Below the pieces are notes generated by a model. That model searched no databases. It saw only the letters and a program-made list of their open reading frames with translations, and was not told where the DNA came from. A program made the translations under genes and the position numbers. Source: Circinella umbellata (lineage: Eukaryota > Mucoromycota > Mucoromycetes > Mucorales > Lichtheimiaceae). Taken from it: 64,000 bases of DNA. The DNA lies in the NCBI GenBank assembly GCA_025093555.1, contig JAIWNF010000046.1, forward strand, positions 186,001-250,000, in the 5' to 3' direction. Below are positions 12,975-25,721 of the stretch, in pieces (positions within the stretch are counted from its first letter, which is position 1; each line of letters opens with the position of its first letter).

Positions 12975-15741
12975 TTACTCTTCTTGAAGTGTAGCTAATT
13001 CATTGCTGCGACGTAACGAGGAGGATGTGTTAGTACTCGTGGATCGACTCATACTGGGTGCTGCAATTAAATTTTCAGGATGCTTTCTTGTCGATTCTGA
13101 TGAAGTTTTATCAGTAGTACTGCTACTAGTACTACTATGACTTGTATTTAAACTATCTTCATCTGCAGTGGTTGTCGAAGCGGCTTCATTATCACTTGAA
13201 GTAATACCTTTTTGTTGCTGTTGTGTGGACGACCATCCAATACCACTCATACGACGTAATGCTTTAGCCCATCCACCGTTACTCGTTGTTGTAGCCGCTG
13301 CTTGAGGTCGTTCGGGTTCTTTACCTGCAATTGAACTGTGCCGACGAGTATTTTTATCGTTGATAGAGGAGGAAGTTGTATTATTGGGAATTGATAATTC
13401 AGCTTCAGAAACACTTTTTTCGTTTGTTGCTACAGGAGGTTGAGGTTTATTGCTACCCCAATATGAAATTGTACGACGACGTTGTTGGCGTGTACCACCA
13501 GATTTGCCTAACAAGCTGCTCGACAGCGTCCGGCTCGGTGCAGGTGCATTCGTTGAAGATGAAGTGGATGTCTTTTGTTGTTGTTGCTGCTGTTGTTGTT
13601 GTTTCTTTACTGCTTGTTGAGCTAATCTACTCGTTGCATTGGATTGTGTTGTAGTTGTTGTAATAATGGTAGGTTGTGGTTTAGGTTGGTCAATTGAAAG
13701 TACATCCACCAATTGTTTATTATCAATGATCTTCATAAGAATTTTATTCATATAAAGTTGAAGTGCTCGGTTTGTATCTTGAAGCATCTTATTTTCTTCT
13801 GTAAGTTCTGGAATCATGATAGTAAGTTTTTGTAAGTTTCCATACTTTCCATTACATCTCTGTCCCCCTCCCCTTTATTTCTTGTTCTTGTCAATTTCTC
13901 CTTATCCAACAATATCGCCCCAAATTAATAATATTACTTACTACGAACGGTTTGATCCGTTTCATTTGCTTTTTGTGTAGCTTCCCAATCAGATGTACCA
14001 ACTGATGCAAGATTCAATTCAGCTGCCAAATTCAATCCATTACTACTAGTACTTGTGGATGGCTTCAAACTACGTCGCTTACTTGTCTCACTTGTGGGTG
14101 ACGAGCTGCCGTCGTTTTCAATCTAATGATTATTATCAATAAAAGTAAGTACAAAATAATCCAGTAGGTCCATCCATCCATCTATACCTAACTTTACTAA
14201 TATTATTACGATCATTTTACCTGCATAATGGGATTCATCATAAATTCGCCACTGATGGTTTTTTCATGCAATAATATTTGATAACTTTCATTATCCTCCA
14301 TCAATGAACGATTGACTTGCTTAACATTGGCAATTTCGTGATCAAGATGTTCGATACGAAGAGATTGTTGTTGTACTTCACTACGTTGTTCCTGAATAGC
14401 AGACTTTTGCTGCTCAATCTCGTTTTTCAAGTCCGCGATAAGTTTATCCTGTGCCTTGATTGTACGTTGAGCAATTTTTGCTTCGCGTGCATATGAAGAG
14501 TCAATCGCAGCTAATTTAGGTGCTGTCAAAGGTATACTTGGAGCAGCAAGATTACCATTATTTGTTGTACTACTCTCATTTTCTCGTCCTTCATTTTCAT
14601 CTATATTTTTTATTATTATATTTGTTATAAATAATTTTATCAGTAACTTTTCCCTTTCCCTTTACAAAATCTGTCAACCACTATGTATAGTATACATCGC
14701 TTAAAACCTCCTCTTCCAATTTTTTCTTCAAAAAACTTACCAATATCACCAAGTGGATAATTTGTGAAAGGACTCATACTAGTACCATTCATAGTAGTAG
14801 CCGTGATACTACGACGTCTAGGTGTACGTGGAGTACGAGGTTCACCATTTAATGAATTTAATGAACGAACTTGATTTACTAAATCTGCTTCTCGTTGTTG
14901 CCATCGAGTTCGGTCAGTTTCAAAATCTTCAAGCTATAAAATGATTTTTTAAATATGAATGAAGATTAGATCATTTAATTTTTTTTTGGGGTGGGGGGGG
15001 AGCAAAGATGTATAATGAGTTAATAATCGGGGGAACATGAAAATAAAAAAAAAGGGGGGAGGAACCGGTCAAGAATTATTCCCTGCTGATAGGTTTGGGT
15101 ACGATGTGTATGTGTGTGTGTGACAATATGAGAAATAGTAATAAAAAAAGACATTTTACCTCGCTTTCTAGTTTTCTCTCAGCATCTTTTCTTGACTTGG
15201 TTAATTGTTGAATTTCTTTTCGTAAGGTTGCATTATCTTGTTCTTGATCATAAAGTTGTGTTTCGAGACGAGATTGGGTATATCCCAAAGTCTGGTTTTC
15301 TTGTTGAATAGCGGATAATTTCTAATGTATTATATATAAAATATTAATTCTATTACATATATATACATGTAAGCATACATATATATAGTAAAACATCATT
15401 ATTTATTTACCTTTTGAAGATAGTTGTGATCATTGCTTAATTCTCGTTGCTGTTCTTGTTGTTCTTCAAGTTTTCCTCGAAGCTAATTCATATTAATCCA
15501 ATAGTGGGAGTTTTTTTTCCAAATATATTAATTATTACAAGAATTCAAAATTTTACTGCTTCAAAATAATTCACGGTAACCCAGATAGGTGAAGAGAGGG
15601 ACAGTGACATTATTTTTTTTTGTTTTCGTTCCTTCTCTATTACAATTATTTTTTTTTTACCTCGAGGTTATCGTTAGTAAGACTTTCAATGTTCTGTTGT
15701 AGAACTTGAATTACGTTCTGCATCTCGGGCGTCGTTGACAT
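12975..15741 (-). CDS. Coiled-coil protein of unknown function
   Basis: Seven exons on the minus strand can be joined in frame. Exon 1 is 15661-15741 and starts MSTTPEMQNVIQVLQQNIES. Further exons lie near 15411-15483, 15160-15320, 14741-14935, 14221-14602 and 13943-14123, and the last ends at 12975. The last acceptor is probably the CCAG near 13799. The first 350 or so residues are mostly heptad-type coiled coil with many Gln, Glu and Lys (KNEIEQQKSAIQEQRSEVQ is typical). Before the C-terminal third sits the most conserved-looking block, LTEENKMLQDTNRALQLYMN. The tail is low-complexity Ser/Thr/Asn with a polyGln run and basic RRR/RRMS patches. The architecture suits a cytoskeletal, septum or vesicle-tether scaffold, but I do not recognise the family and assign no function. 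Confidence 0.7.
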
Positions 15742-17393
15742 TTTTGCATGGGCTTGTTTTTTGATGAAAAGAAATTAAAAATAAAAGTTTGTGTAATGAT
15801 GATGGTTTCTTTTTTTTTTTTTTGCTTGCTGTGTCTTTTTACAAAAGAAGAATATAAATAATAAAAAAGTGAAGGTGAATGGGTTTTGTTTCTTTGTTCC
15901 TGATTCCCAAAAAAAATGAAAAAACAAAAACAAAGAAAACAAAAAGATAAAAATTAGAAAGGAAAGGGTAAAAAGTTGGTTTGAGGCTGGTTTTTTATAT
16001 ATAAAAAGAGCAAAAAAAAGGAAAGTTGTTGTTAATAATAATACACGATAGCGGAAACAAAAAGCCTTTTTTTTTACACACTCTTGTAATAATAATAAAA
16101 AAAAAGGCTATGCTTATAGAGTTGGTCTTTGACCCTCTTGCATGTACTACAACTAACTTTGTTTGTGCTACACTCGGAAGCTCAATTTTTTTTTTATTTA
16201 AGAAAAAGTTTCTTCTCTAATGCATGTCATTTCTGTCATTTCTTTTGCAGCAATTATGACATATTTTTGTTTTGTATTGTTTTTCTCACTACATAAACAA
16301 ATCCATCAGCCTCATCTTCTTTTAACAGCAAAACATCCTAAAACCATGTTGTTGCCGTAAATGTGGTTGACAATTTCTCTACGGCCACAGTAATTTACAA
16401 CAATGTTGCTGGTGGACGTTGTCATGGGAACAAATTAAATGTTTTATTTGGGGACCTCATTGTCTTTTGAAATCAACACGACATTACAGATACAAAGAAA
16501 TTGAAATTATTTCTTTACTCGCCAAAGCAAATGTGGCTCAGTATTATTTAACCCAGCGTCTAGTTTTTGTTGTCAATGCTGAAAAGATGAAATGCGTCCA
16601 AAAAAGTTTAACTAAGCATTAATACATATATGGTACATGTATACCTTCACGTAGAAAATGAACCATGCTGAGCTCTATGCGTTAGAAAAAATAAATATTT
16701 GGCAATTATAAAAAAACTCTTGGCTAAACCATAAGAAGAAAAATAATCAAACAATCATTTATTTATTTACATACCTATCTTTGTATCGTCATAAATACTA
16801 TCCATAATATAATTATCGTTCCTGATTATTATAATATATCAGCATTTATATGAGGAAAAATAAAAATAAAAGCACTATTAAAATACTATCCGGTTTCTCA
16901 TAACATATAATCACCGAAGTAGAATGTAATTATGTAAGCTGTGTTTTGTTTACCACAGTTTATTATATATATCATTTACCATAATCACACTTCAAAAGCA
17001 TGATAGTTTCCGAATTTACCCCGTCGGACTTAATTTGTAACCATGGTGCTGTCATCTTCACATAATTTTTTATTATGAGAGAGAGAGAGAGAGAGAGGAA
17101 AAAAAAGCTATTGTTTCAATTGATTTATCATGTAATAAAATCGCTTCATGACGTATAGACTCAAAATGATCATGATGGATCAATTAAACAAAAATCGTAT
17201 CATCAATTATAAAAAAAAAGTGTGTTAATGCAATTTTAGATGGAAAGAATTCATTCCATCATCAGTTTATTCATAACCCGCACTATATCACCCAAGTTTT
17301 TTGAAACATCACTGATTTCCATGTGTGTGTGCTTGTGTATTATTTTTACCCTTTTTTCTCTATTTTTATTTTTATTTTCGCACGATTTCAAAA
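15742..17393. other. Divergent intergenic region, coiled-coil gene / QPRT
   Basis: This probably holds both promoters. It contains a GA dinucleotide run at about 17079-17097, a short inverted repeat GCCGTA...TACGGC near 16352-16386, and an unplaced open frame (16419-16622, 67 codons) with ordinary amino-acid composition but no recognised family. The last 100 bp before the QPRT start are T-rich. Confidence 0.4.
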
Positions 17394-18572
<1,179 letters not shown>

Positions 18573-18612
18573 TAAATTATTTTCTTTCTTTTCTGGTTAT
18601 ACGTATATAAAT

Positions 18613-19767
18613 ATGAACCAAGAAACAAATAATCAACTGTTAAAAGCACCTTGGTATTCTATAATAAAAAAACCATCAACTATTAATGACAACAATAAGG
18701 ACAACAACGATAGTAATAATAATAATAATGAACGTGTTTATTATATAAAATATAATATCGGCGATACTGATTATCAACTATTGGTGACAGATTTACAACG
18801 TGTTTGGTATAATGCAGCTAATGCTCAAGATCTTTATAAAGAAGCGAAAGAACATCGACTAGTGATTGATAACAAACAACATTTAAAACAGTTATTAAAA
18901 CAATTGGAAAAGTTTTTACAATCTTTGGAGAATAATTGTGAGATAGTTGAAAAAGAACACGAGTTGAAAATTGTCTGTAGTTCACAACAAGGATTTGCTA
19001 CACTCAGGTGGACATTTTTATGTAAAGCATTGTCATCTACATCGAAAAAAACATCATCATTGTTGGATGCTCCGACTGTTTTGTACAACCAATTTATTTT
19101 ACCAATGTTAATGCTTGTTCAGAATCATCCAGGTAAAATAAAACTATTTATGGTTCTCTCTTTTAGATTATCAATAATATATAATTCACTTTTATAATGT
19201 TGATAGATATACAACAAAAAGATGATAACTCATTTGAAAAGGTAGTAACAAAGAGAAGAAAAGTTCTAGCTATTTATTATATATATATATATATTTGATA
19301 TGTACGTATTAACAAATAAAGTGGACTTTAGACAACAGCAACTCAATTATATCCATTGAAGGAATCTTGGTTAAAAGGAATGCAGCAAGCATCAATCAAC
19401 ATTGCACAAAATAAATATGATGAAAAGAGTTCTTTATGTAAGCTCTTTTTTTTTAAATCGGGTGAATTCGTTACAAAAGTAAACCTGACTTTTTATTATT
19501 TATTTAGCACCGACACCACCACCACAGTCAATCCCAACAACACCTGATCATGCAGAAACAAACTCAAATATGGATATTGAGCAAAAAAACATTTCTTCTT
19601 CTACTTCTTTGGTAAGATTAAATAATAATGTTTATAACAAAGTATATTATATTTACTAATATGTTCCGTTCTTCTTATTATTATGATAGAGTCAACAACA
19701 AAATGATCATGGACCTTCCACCAGACAACAACATCCTCGACCAAAAAAACGTAGAATGTTTTCATAG
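18613..19767 (+). CDS. XLF / NHEJ1-like non-homologous end-joining factor
   Basis: XLF (Nej1 in budding yeast) pairs with XRCC4/Lif1 to align broken DNA ends and stimulates ligase IV in the nucleus. Five exons (18613-19132, 19207-19241, 19332-19437, 19508-19611, 19690-19767) give 280 residues. The head domain (about 10-170) has the family pattern: PWYSI at the start, a strand such as DYQLLVTDLQRVWYNAA, the LKIVCSSQQGFATLRWTFLC strand and a long Leu-rich approach to the stalk. A helix follows (LKESWLKGMQQASINIAQNK), then a Pro/Thr/Ser/Asn-rich linker. The C terminus ends in the basic-plus-Phe tail RPKKRRMFS, the form of the Ku-binding motif at the extreme end of animal XLF. The gene begins 40 bp after the QPRT stop, so its promoter must lie within that gene's end or the two are co-transcribed. 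The identity rests on fold-level sequence pattern plus the tail. Confidence 0.85.
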
Positions 19768-20083
19768 TTTAGCGAACTTTTTTTTTTCGTATACCAGCAA
19801 GATATTATTGATTATTGATTAATAATAATAAAAATGAAATAGAAATAAAATCAAAAAAAAATGAAGTGTGTAATAATATAAGATGATAGTGAAATGATAA
19901 CATCAAAAAATTAGAATAGAATCTGGATTACGTATTAAGAAAAAGGAAGAACGAAAAAAAAAGAAAGAGATTAAAGCGGAAGGGTATACAGAATTATTGT
20001 TATTAAGTAGAAAATTATATAATAAAAAGTATAATAAGGTAGTTTATAGTTATGTTATTATTGTTTTTTTTATCCTTCCTTTC
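19768..20083. other. Convergent 3' regions of XLF and the 154-aa gene
   Basis: AT-rich sequence with AATAAA-like signals on both strands and no coding potential. It serves as the two 3' UTRs. Confidence 0.5.
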
Positions 20084-20548
20084 TTACATGGTTGCAGAAG
20101 GAGTATAGAAACAATGTTTTTCACCTGAATGGGTAGTCAGACGATCTGGGCTTGGCATTCTAAAAGCAAGTTCATCTTGATCAATATCAAGCCAATGATC
20201 ACGCTTACTGTCTTCACAAGGACTTGGTGGGAGAAAGAATCCGCTGTCATTGATAGTCGATAATTTAAATATATCATTCTTGCCCGTTTCTATCAAGGCA
20301 AGAGACAATTTGTTTTTATTTCTCTTACTATTATTCTTATTTTTACTGTCAGATACTTCAATAGGCTTGACTTTGTGTTTTTCATTATCATCGTCATGAT
20401 TATTGGTTTCAATAAAAGGTGCTGTCTTGTTAGATCGTTGAAATAAACGAGCTGGTTTACTTAAGAAAGATCGATGTCCACTCGAACCATTAGACTGCTT
20501 TTGCTGCGCAGCTTCTTGTTGACGCTGAGTAATAATAGCAGTTGACAT
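20084..20548 (-). CDS. Small Ser/Asn/Lys-rich protein, unknown function
   Basis: A single-exon frame of 154 residues on the minus strand, starting MSTAIITQRQQEAAQQKQSN. The protein is polar and probably disordered. It has a basic N-terminal patch (RSFLSKPARLFQRSNK), a central Asn/Lys-rich stretch, then a more conserved-looking C-terminal segment with SGFFLPPSPCED, DHWLDIDQDELAFRMPSPDR and ending FYTPSATM. The PPSP and MPSPD sites resemble proline-directed phosphorylation sites. Codon use and the composed, low-repeat C-terminal half make it look like a true gene rather than a chance frame. No family is recognised. Confidence 0.6.
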   Translation of the reverse strand: MSTAIITQRQQEAAQQKQSNGSSGHRSFLSKPARLFQRSNKTAPFIETNNHDDDNEKHKVKPIEVSDSKNKNNSKRNKNKLSLALIETGKNDIFKLSTINDSGFFLPPSPCEDSKRDHWLDIDQDELAFRMPSPDRLTTHSGEKHCFYTPSATM

Positions 20549-23500
20549 TATAGATATTATTCAATTAAAAATAAATAAATAAAAATATTAAAAAAGTTTG
20601 TACAAAAAAGAAAGAAAGAACAAAAAATCTGTTGCGTGTTTTTTTTCCTGTTATTTTTATAAACAGAATGATCGATGATGTTATGATTGTACCATGCAAC
20701 AAACATTTGTCAGGTGATAATAACATGGTGTTAATAGGAGCAAAAAGAAAAATCAAGTTTATCCGGTAAGCAGGCTATTCCATTTCCCTCCAGCAGAATT
20801 AAATACAATTAACTGCCTCTTCCTACTATGGTGGATCCTTTCTCTCTTCATAAAAATCCCACGCTATTGTTTCATTCGGGTTAGACTATTGGAATAATAT
20901 TAAACCAAGTATGTTGAGGGCAGATGATTTGTTTAGATTTTAATAATCTTATGAATACTTGATAATATACTATATTTTTTAATACAAATTAGAAAGGCAT
21001 GAGAAAAATTCATTGGTATCATAAACAAGTTGAATATTTAAAATCGTCATGTAATATTAATAGACATGGAAAAAGAAATTGAGCGGAACTATATTGATGT
21101 TGGAGTCTAAAACAAGTTAATTATAAAAATGATAATGGTAGTACCACATAGTGACACACATACAGTAGGCTAATAGAAGGAGCGACACTTGGCATCATTT
21201 CCCGATGCTCTGCTATTTGTCAAGACTCCAATTTAAATTGTAATAATCAAAGCAGTTGAAATCAATATTTCACAAGGAAGGTCAAGAAAGAGCAGCAGTC
21301 AATAGTAGTATCATAAGTCAACCTTTATATTCTTTGTTAGTGTCTAAATAGGTAAATTATTTTATCAATGCAATTAGATAACTCGAACACTTACAATCAG
21401 CTTCAAGACATTTTTGCGTTTAGGGAAGTTAAGCATATATATTACTTTTATTGGTAGACAGAAGAAGTCGCCATGTATGTAATTTCATATCATTGTTTTC
21501 AAATAGCTCTTTAAATCTCTCTGCCATTTGAGTTTAATCCATGGAAGTACATCTGATCAATCGTACTTATCATTGTTTCTTTATTTATATTAAACAAAAC
21601 CTTTTGTTCTTCTCCTTGCTAATATGGCTTTTAGAAAAGATTCAATTTTGTGATGTACAAAAAACCATTTCTTTTATAAAGTTTTCATGACGCTTATCCG
21701 TTGGTAATATGTATGTTGCCGTGAAATGATGACAATGACAATGAAAAGGGATAAGATATTAAGCTCTTTTTTTCGGTCCTACTTGCAGCTTCAGAATTGG
21801 TTTTCAAACATAGTGCATGTCATTATATTCAACATTTAGATGTTTTTGTCACGTAAAATATAGCTGCTCGTGGAGCTGTTTGTTATCATGAGGTACAGTA
21901 AATTAATCGAGAAACGATTCGGTAAGAGCTAATAGAAGTATCCTCGTTCCCTTAAAACATCCCAAATATAGAATAACATAACATAACAACCAGGATATTA
22001 CTTATCCATGAACAAAATAAATCTTGGTTGTCTTTTTGTCTCCATAGACATGTCTTAATAATAAACCTTTTTTCCTAGACTCTTTGATCAAAACATTCGT
22101 AGTTTATAGTATCTGCAGAAAATTGTAGAGTGAAAGAAGAAAGTTAATTTAAATATGTCTATCTCTCACTAACTTGAGATGAGTCCTTTTTTTATTGATG
22201 AGTGATATGTATATCATCAGTTTGCCCTTAAAACCCAATAATTTGACTGGCAAATATTTTTTAATAGTTGATTGACAATATCCTCTCTTTAGGTATTTCA
22301 TATTCATCGTTCTACATATTTTGTTGTACTGTCAATATTGTGATAAGTACAGATTATTTGCTGTTTATTGTATATAACTGAATCATCAGATGTGGACCTA
22401 TGATGTTTGTATATAATATATGCACTATGTATATATTTACTAATAAAGATCATAAATAGAATGCTTGTACAGACTTATTTATATAACCAAAACTCATACG
22501 CTCAATATAAAAAGCTATGATACTTTCGAAAGCAGATGTAAAAGTATTATTTACAGCTCTTCAAAAATTGAAAAAATATTTTACTTGGTGACATCGTGTT
22601 ATGATATTCAAATTAGCACTAGTACATTGTATGATCTACTAGAAAGTCTTTTCAATTATTACTCTGATATCAAGTAATGCTTAATATCATATACAGTAGT
22701 CTTTTTTACTAGAAGATGAGTAACTGGGTGATTATACTATTGAATAATTTTATATGTTCTACACGTGAAGAAAAAAGAACAAGAATACGTAACAGCAAAA
22801 GAATTAATATTCATCAAGAAAACAAGAAGATGAAAGATCATCCCCATTTTTAAATGGGAACCTGAAAATTTAGAGAACCTGTCATAAATAAAATATATAA
22901 ACTATTCAAGGGTTATATTATAATATTGATGTTTATAGTTGTAAATCATCCACTGGTAATATACAAAGAAATTTCAACGAATTACTGACTATTATATGAT
23001 TAATAATAAGCAATAGATTTAATTTTTTAATGATTATCCCAAAAAATAATAATAAGGATAGTTTAATTAATAATTATAATAATGTACATATAAGAGTTTA
23101 AATAGGCTTGTTGCTAGGGCTATTAATATCTTTTTTTTTAACATGCAGATTGCAGAAGAGCGGGGCCTTACCAGTAAAAATGAAAAAACAAATTAAACTC
23201 CCCAATTTTCTCTTCTTTCTTTTCTCACCTTTAACACGTACACAACAACACAAAAAAAACATTCATATTATTAACTGCCGCATCAAATCACACTTTCTCT
23301 CCCGCCTTCCATTCAATCTAAACGGCTTCCTCTTCTTCTAAAACGCTTACACAAAGAATTATACTTTTTTAAAAAAAAACCCTTATTAAAAAAAACTAAC
23401 ACCAAAAAAAAAACAACGTATAGTACTATTTATTCTTAGTCGACGTTATTCCTCAGACACTTCAACTCCTTTCAATCAGAAATATACATTCGCACGCAAC

Positions 23501-23618
23501 AACAAAAGAAAAAGAAAAAAAATCTCTCTTTTTTTTTCAAACACATCAAACGAAACGAAAGAAACGAATAAACAGAAACCCATATTCAATTCAATAATAC
23601 TCTATTAAAAAAAAGAAC
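20549..23618. other. 3-kb divergent intergenic region upstream of Dhh1
   Basis: No exon chain could be supported between the minus-strand 154-aa gene and the Dhh1 gene. There is a CACGTG at about 22762, a near-perfect hairpin CCCATTTTTAAATGGG at about 22845-22860, and short AACAT repeats near 21974-21986. From about 23160 on, the sequence becomes A/C-rich and very poor in G, which looks like the long unstructured 5' leader of Dhh1. Confidence 0.45.
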
Positions 23619-25721
23619 ATGTCCGCACCAGTAGCAACAGCAACAGCTCCTTCACTAAAGTAATTGTCCCAAAAAAAAGGATACTTTTTTTCTGTTTGTT
23701 CTTTAGACTAATCTTAGTCATATTTTAAGAATATACAAAATACTAATTGTTTAACTCGTTTTATTGCTTAAAATTCTCTCTTTCTCTTCATATATGTATG
23801 TTACAAACTTAATAGTCATGAAGATGACAATTGGAAGAAGAATCTATCACTTCCAACCAAAGATACTCGACCGCAAACAGAGGTAATATATTTATATATA
23901 GCTTTGGAGAGGAACGAGGAGGAAGAAGTGAGGGGGGTGACTATATATATATATATCTACTATAAAAAAAGGTGTAATGACTTACGAGAAAAATTGAACA
24001 AATTTATTTTTCTAGGACGTGACGCAAACAAAAGGCAACGAATTCGAAGACTATTTTCTCAAACGTGAATTACTCATGGGGATTTTTGAGGCTGGCTTCG
24101 AACGTCCATCACCTATTCAAGAAGAATCAATTCCAATTGCATTAACCGGCCGAGATATTCTTGCTCGTGCTAAAAATGGTACTGGTAAAACCGCTGCATT
24201 CGTCATCCCAACACTCGAAAAAGTCAACTCGAAAAAAAACAAAATTCAAGCACTGATATTAGTACCCACAAGAGAATTGGCTCTTCAAACATCACAAGTG
24301 TGTAAAACATTGGGAAAACATTTGGGCGTTCAAGTCATGGTAACGACGGGTGGTACAACATTAAAAGATGATATTATGCGTTTGGATGAGACTGTACATA
24401 TTGTCGTGGGTACACCAGGTCGTATATTGGATTTGGCTAGCAAAGGTGTCGCTGATTTTAGTGAGGCAACCACGTTTGTCATGGATGAAGCAGATAAATT
24501 ATTGTCACCTGAATTCACTCCAGTTATAAATCAGCTTATTCAATTCTTCCCCAATGATCGCCAAATTATGTTATTCAGTGCTACTTTCCCTATGGTCGTC
24601 AAGTCTTTCCGAGAAAAACATTTAGTTAAGCCTTATGAAATCAATCTAATGGATGATCTTACTCTCAAGGGTGTTACTCAGTTTTATGCCTATGTTGAAG
24701 AAAAACAAAAAGTACATTGTCTTAACACACTCTTTTCAAAAGTAAGTTATAATCATCTATATTTTTGGAGGTGGGGGAACGATAAAAAAACCATTTTATA
24801 CTTTTTATGAGCTGGATTCGAGAAAAAAGAAAAGAGAATATACAATATAAATATTTACTTATTATATCTCTTTCTCTTTGTTTACTCTTTCTTAACAAAA
24901 TAGCTTCAAATCAATCAATCTATTATCTTTTGTAACTCGACCAATCGTGTGGAATTGCTGGCAAAGAAAATCACCGAGTTAGGTTATTCATGCTTTTACT
25001 CTCACGCAAGAATGCTTCAGAGCAATCGTAACCGTGTATTCCATGATTTTAGAGGCGGCGTATGCCGAAACTTGGTTTGCTCAGGTAATATATTACTTTT
25101 GATTAGTGGACTATTGACACATATATATCTATACAACTATCTAACTAACTGGAAATATATATTATGGGACTAGATCTTTTGACACGTGGTATTGATATCC
25201 AAGCTGTGAATGTTGTAATCAACTTTGATTTCCCCAAGAATGCAGAAACTTATTTGCATCGTATCGGTCGTTCTGGAAGATATGGTCATCTTGGTTTGGC
25301 CATTAATCTTATTACTTATGAAGATCGATTTAATTTGTACAAGATTGAGCGCGAGTTAGGCACCGAAATTAGACCTATTCCAGCAGAAATTGACAAGAGT
25401 TTGTATGTGGCACCCAACGCGCTTGAAGATGGTCAACCACAAAAACCAGATGCTGAAGCAGCGGCAGCAACTTTAGCAAGTCAACAACAATATAAAAATG
25501 GAGATAGACAGTATCATGCAAATGGAGGCGGTAACAGATATCGAGGTGGTTTTAGTAGTCGTGGAGGATCTAGTAATCGAGGTGGACCTAATCATCGAGG
25601 AGGTTATCGTGGTGGAGGAGGTTATCGTGGCGGAGCAACAGGTGGTGGCGGCGGTAGCAGCAGTAATGGTCGACAGAATGCAAATAGTGGACCTCGTAGA
25701 AAGCCTCTTTCACTTTCTTAA
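23619..25721 (+). CDS. DHH1: DEAD-box RNA helicase Dhh1 (DDX6/Rck family)
   Basis: Dhh1 is the cytoplasmic DEAD-box protein that promotes mRNA decapping, represses translation and builds P-bodies with Dcp2, Pat1 and Lsm proteins. Five exons (23619-23659, 23816-23882, 24016-24741, 24904-25084, 25174-25721) give 520 residues. The start reads [20 protein letters not shown], then the family stretch KDTRPQTE. Visible motifs are the Q-motif region [11 protein letters not shown], Walker A AKNGTGKT (about 88-95), [16 protein letters not shown] (193-196), SAT (224-226), the second RecA domain with [31 protein letters not shown] and HRIGRSGR. The core is closely similar to yeast Dhh1. The C-terminal tail is different: the last 80 or so residues carry repeated RGG and RGGG boxes where yeast has a Gln/Pro-rich tail. 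That tail may add direct RNA binding or arginine methylation. Confidence 0.95.

Noticed and set aside
17079..17097. GA repeat as a GAGA-factor-type site
   Set aside because: It is a simple microsatellite, and no matching regulator is known to me in these fungi.
22840..22865. Hairpin CCCATTTTTAAATGGG
   Set aside because: It is a short stem with no terminator or RNA context and no second copy seen in the window.
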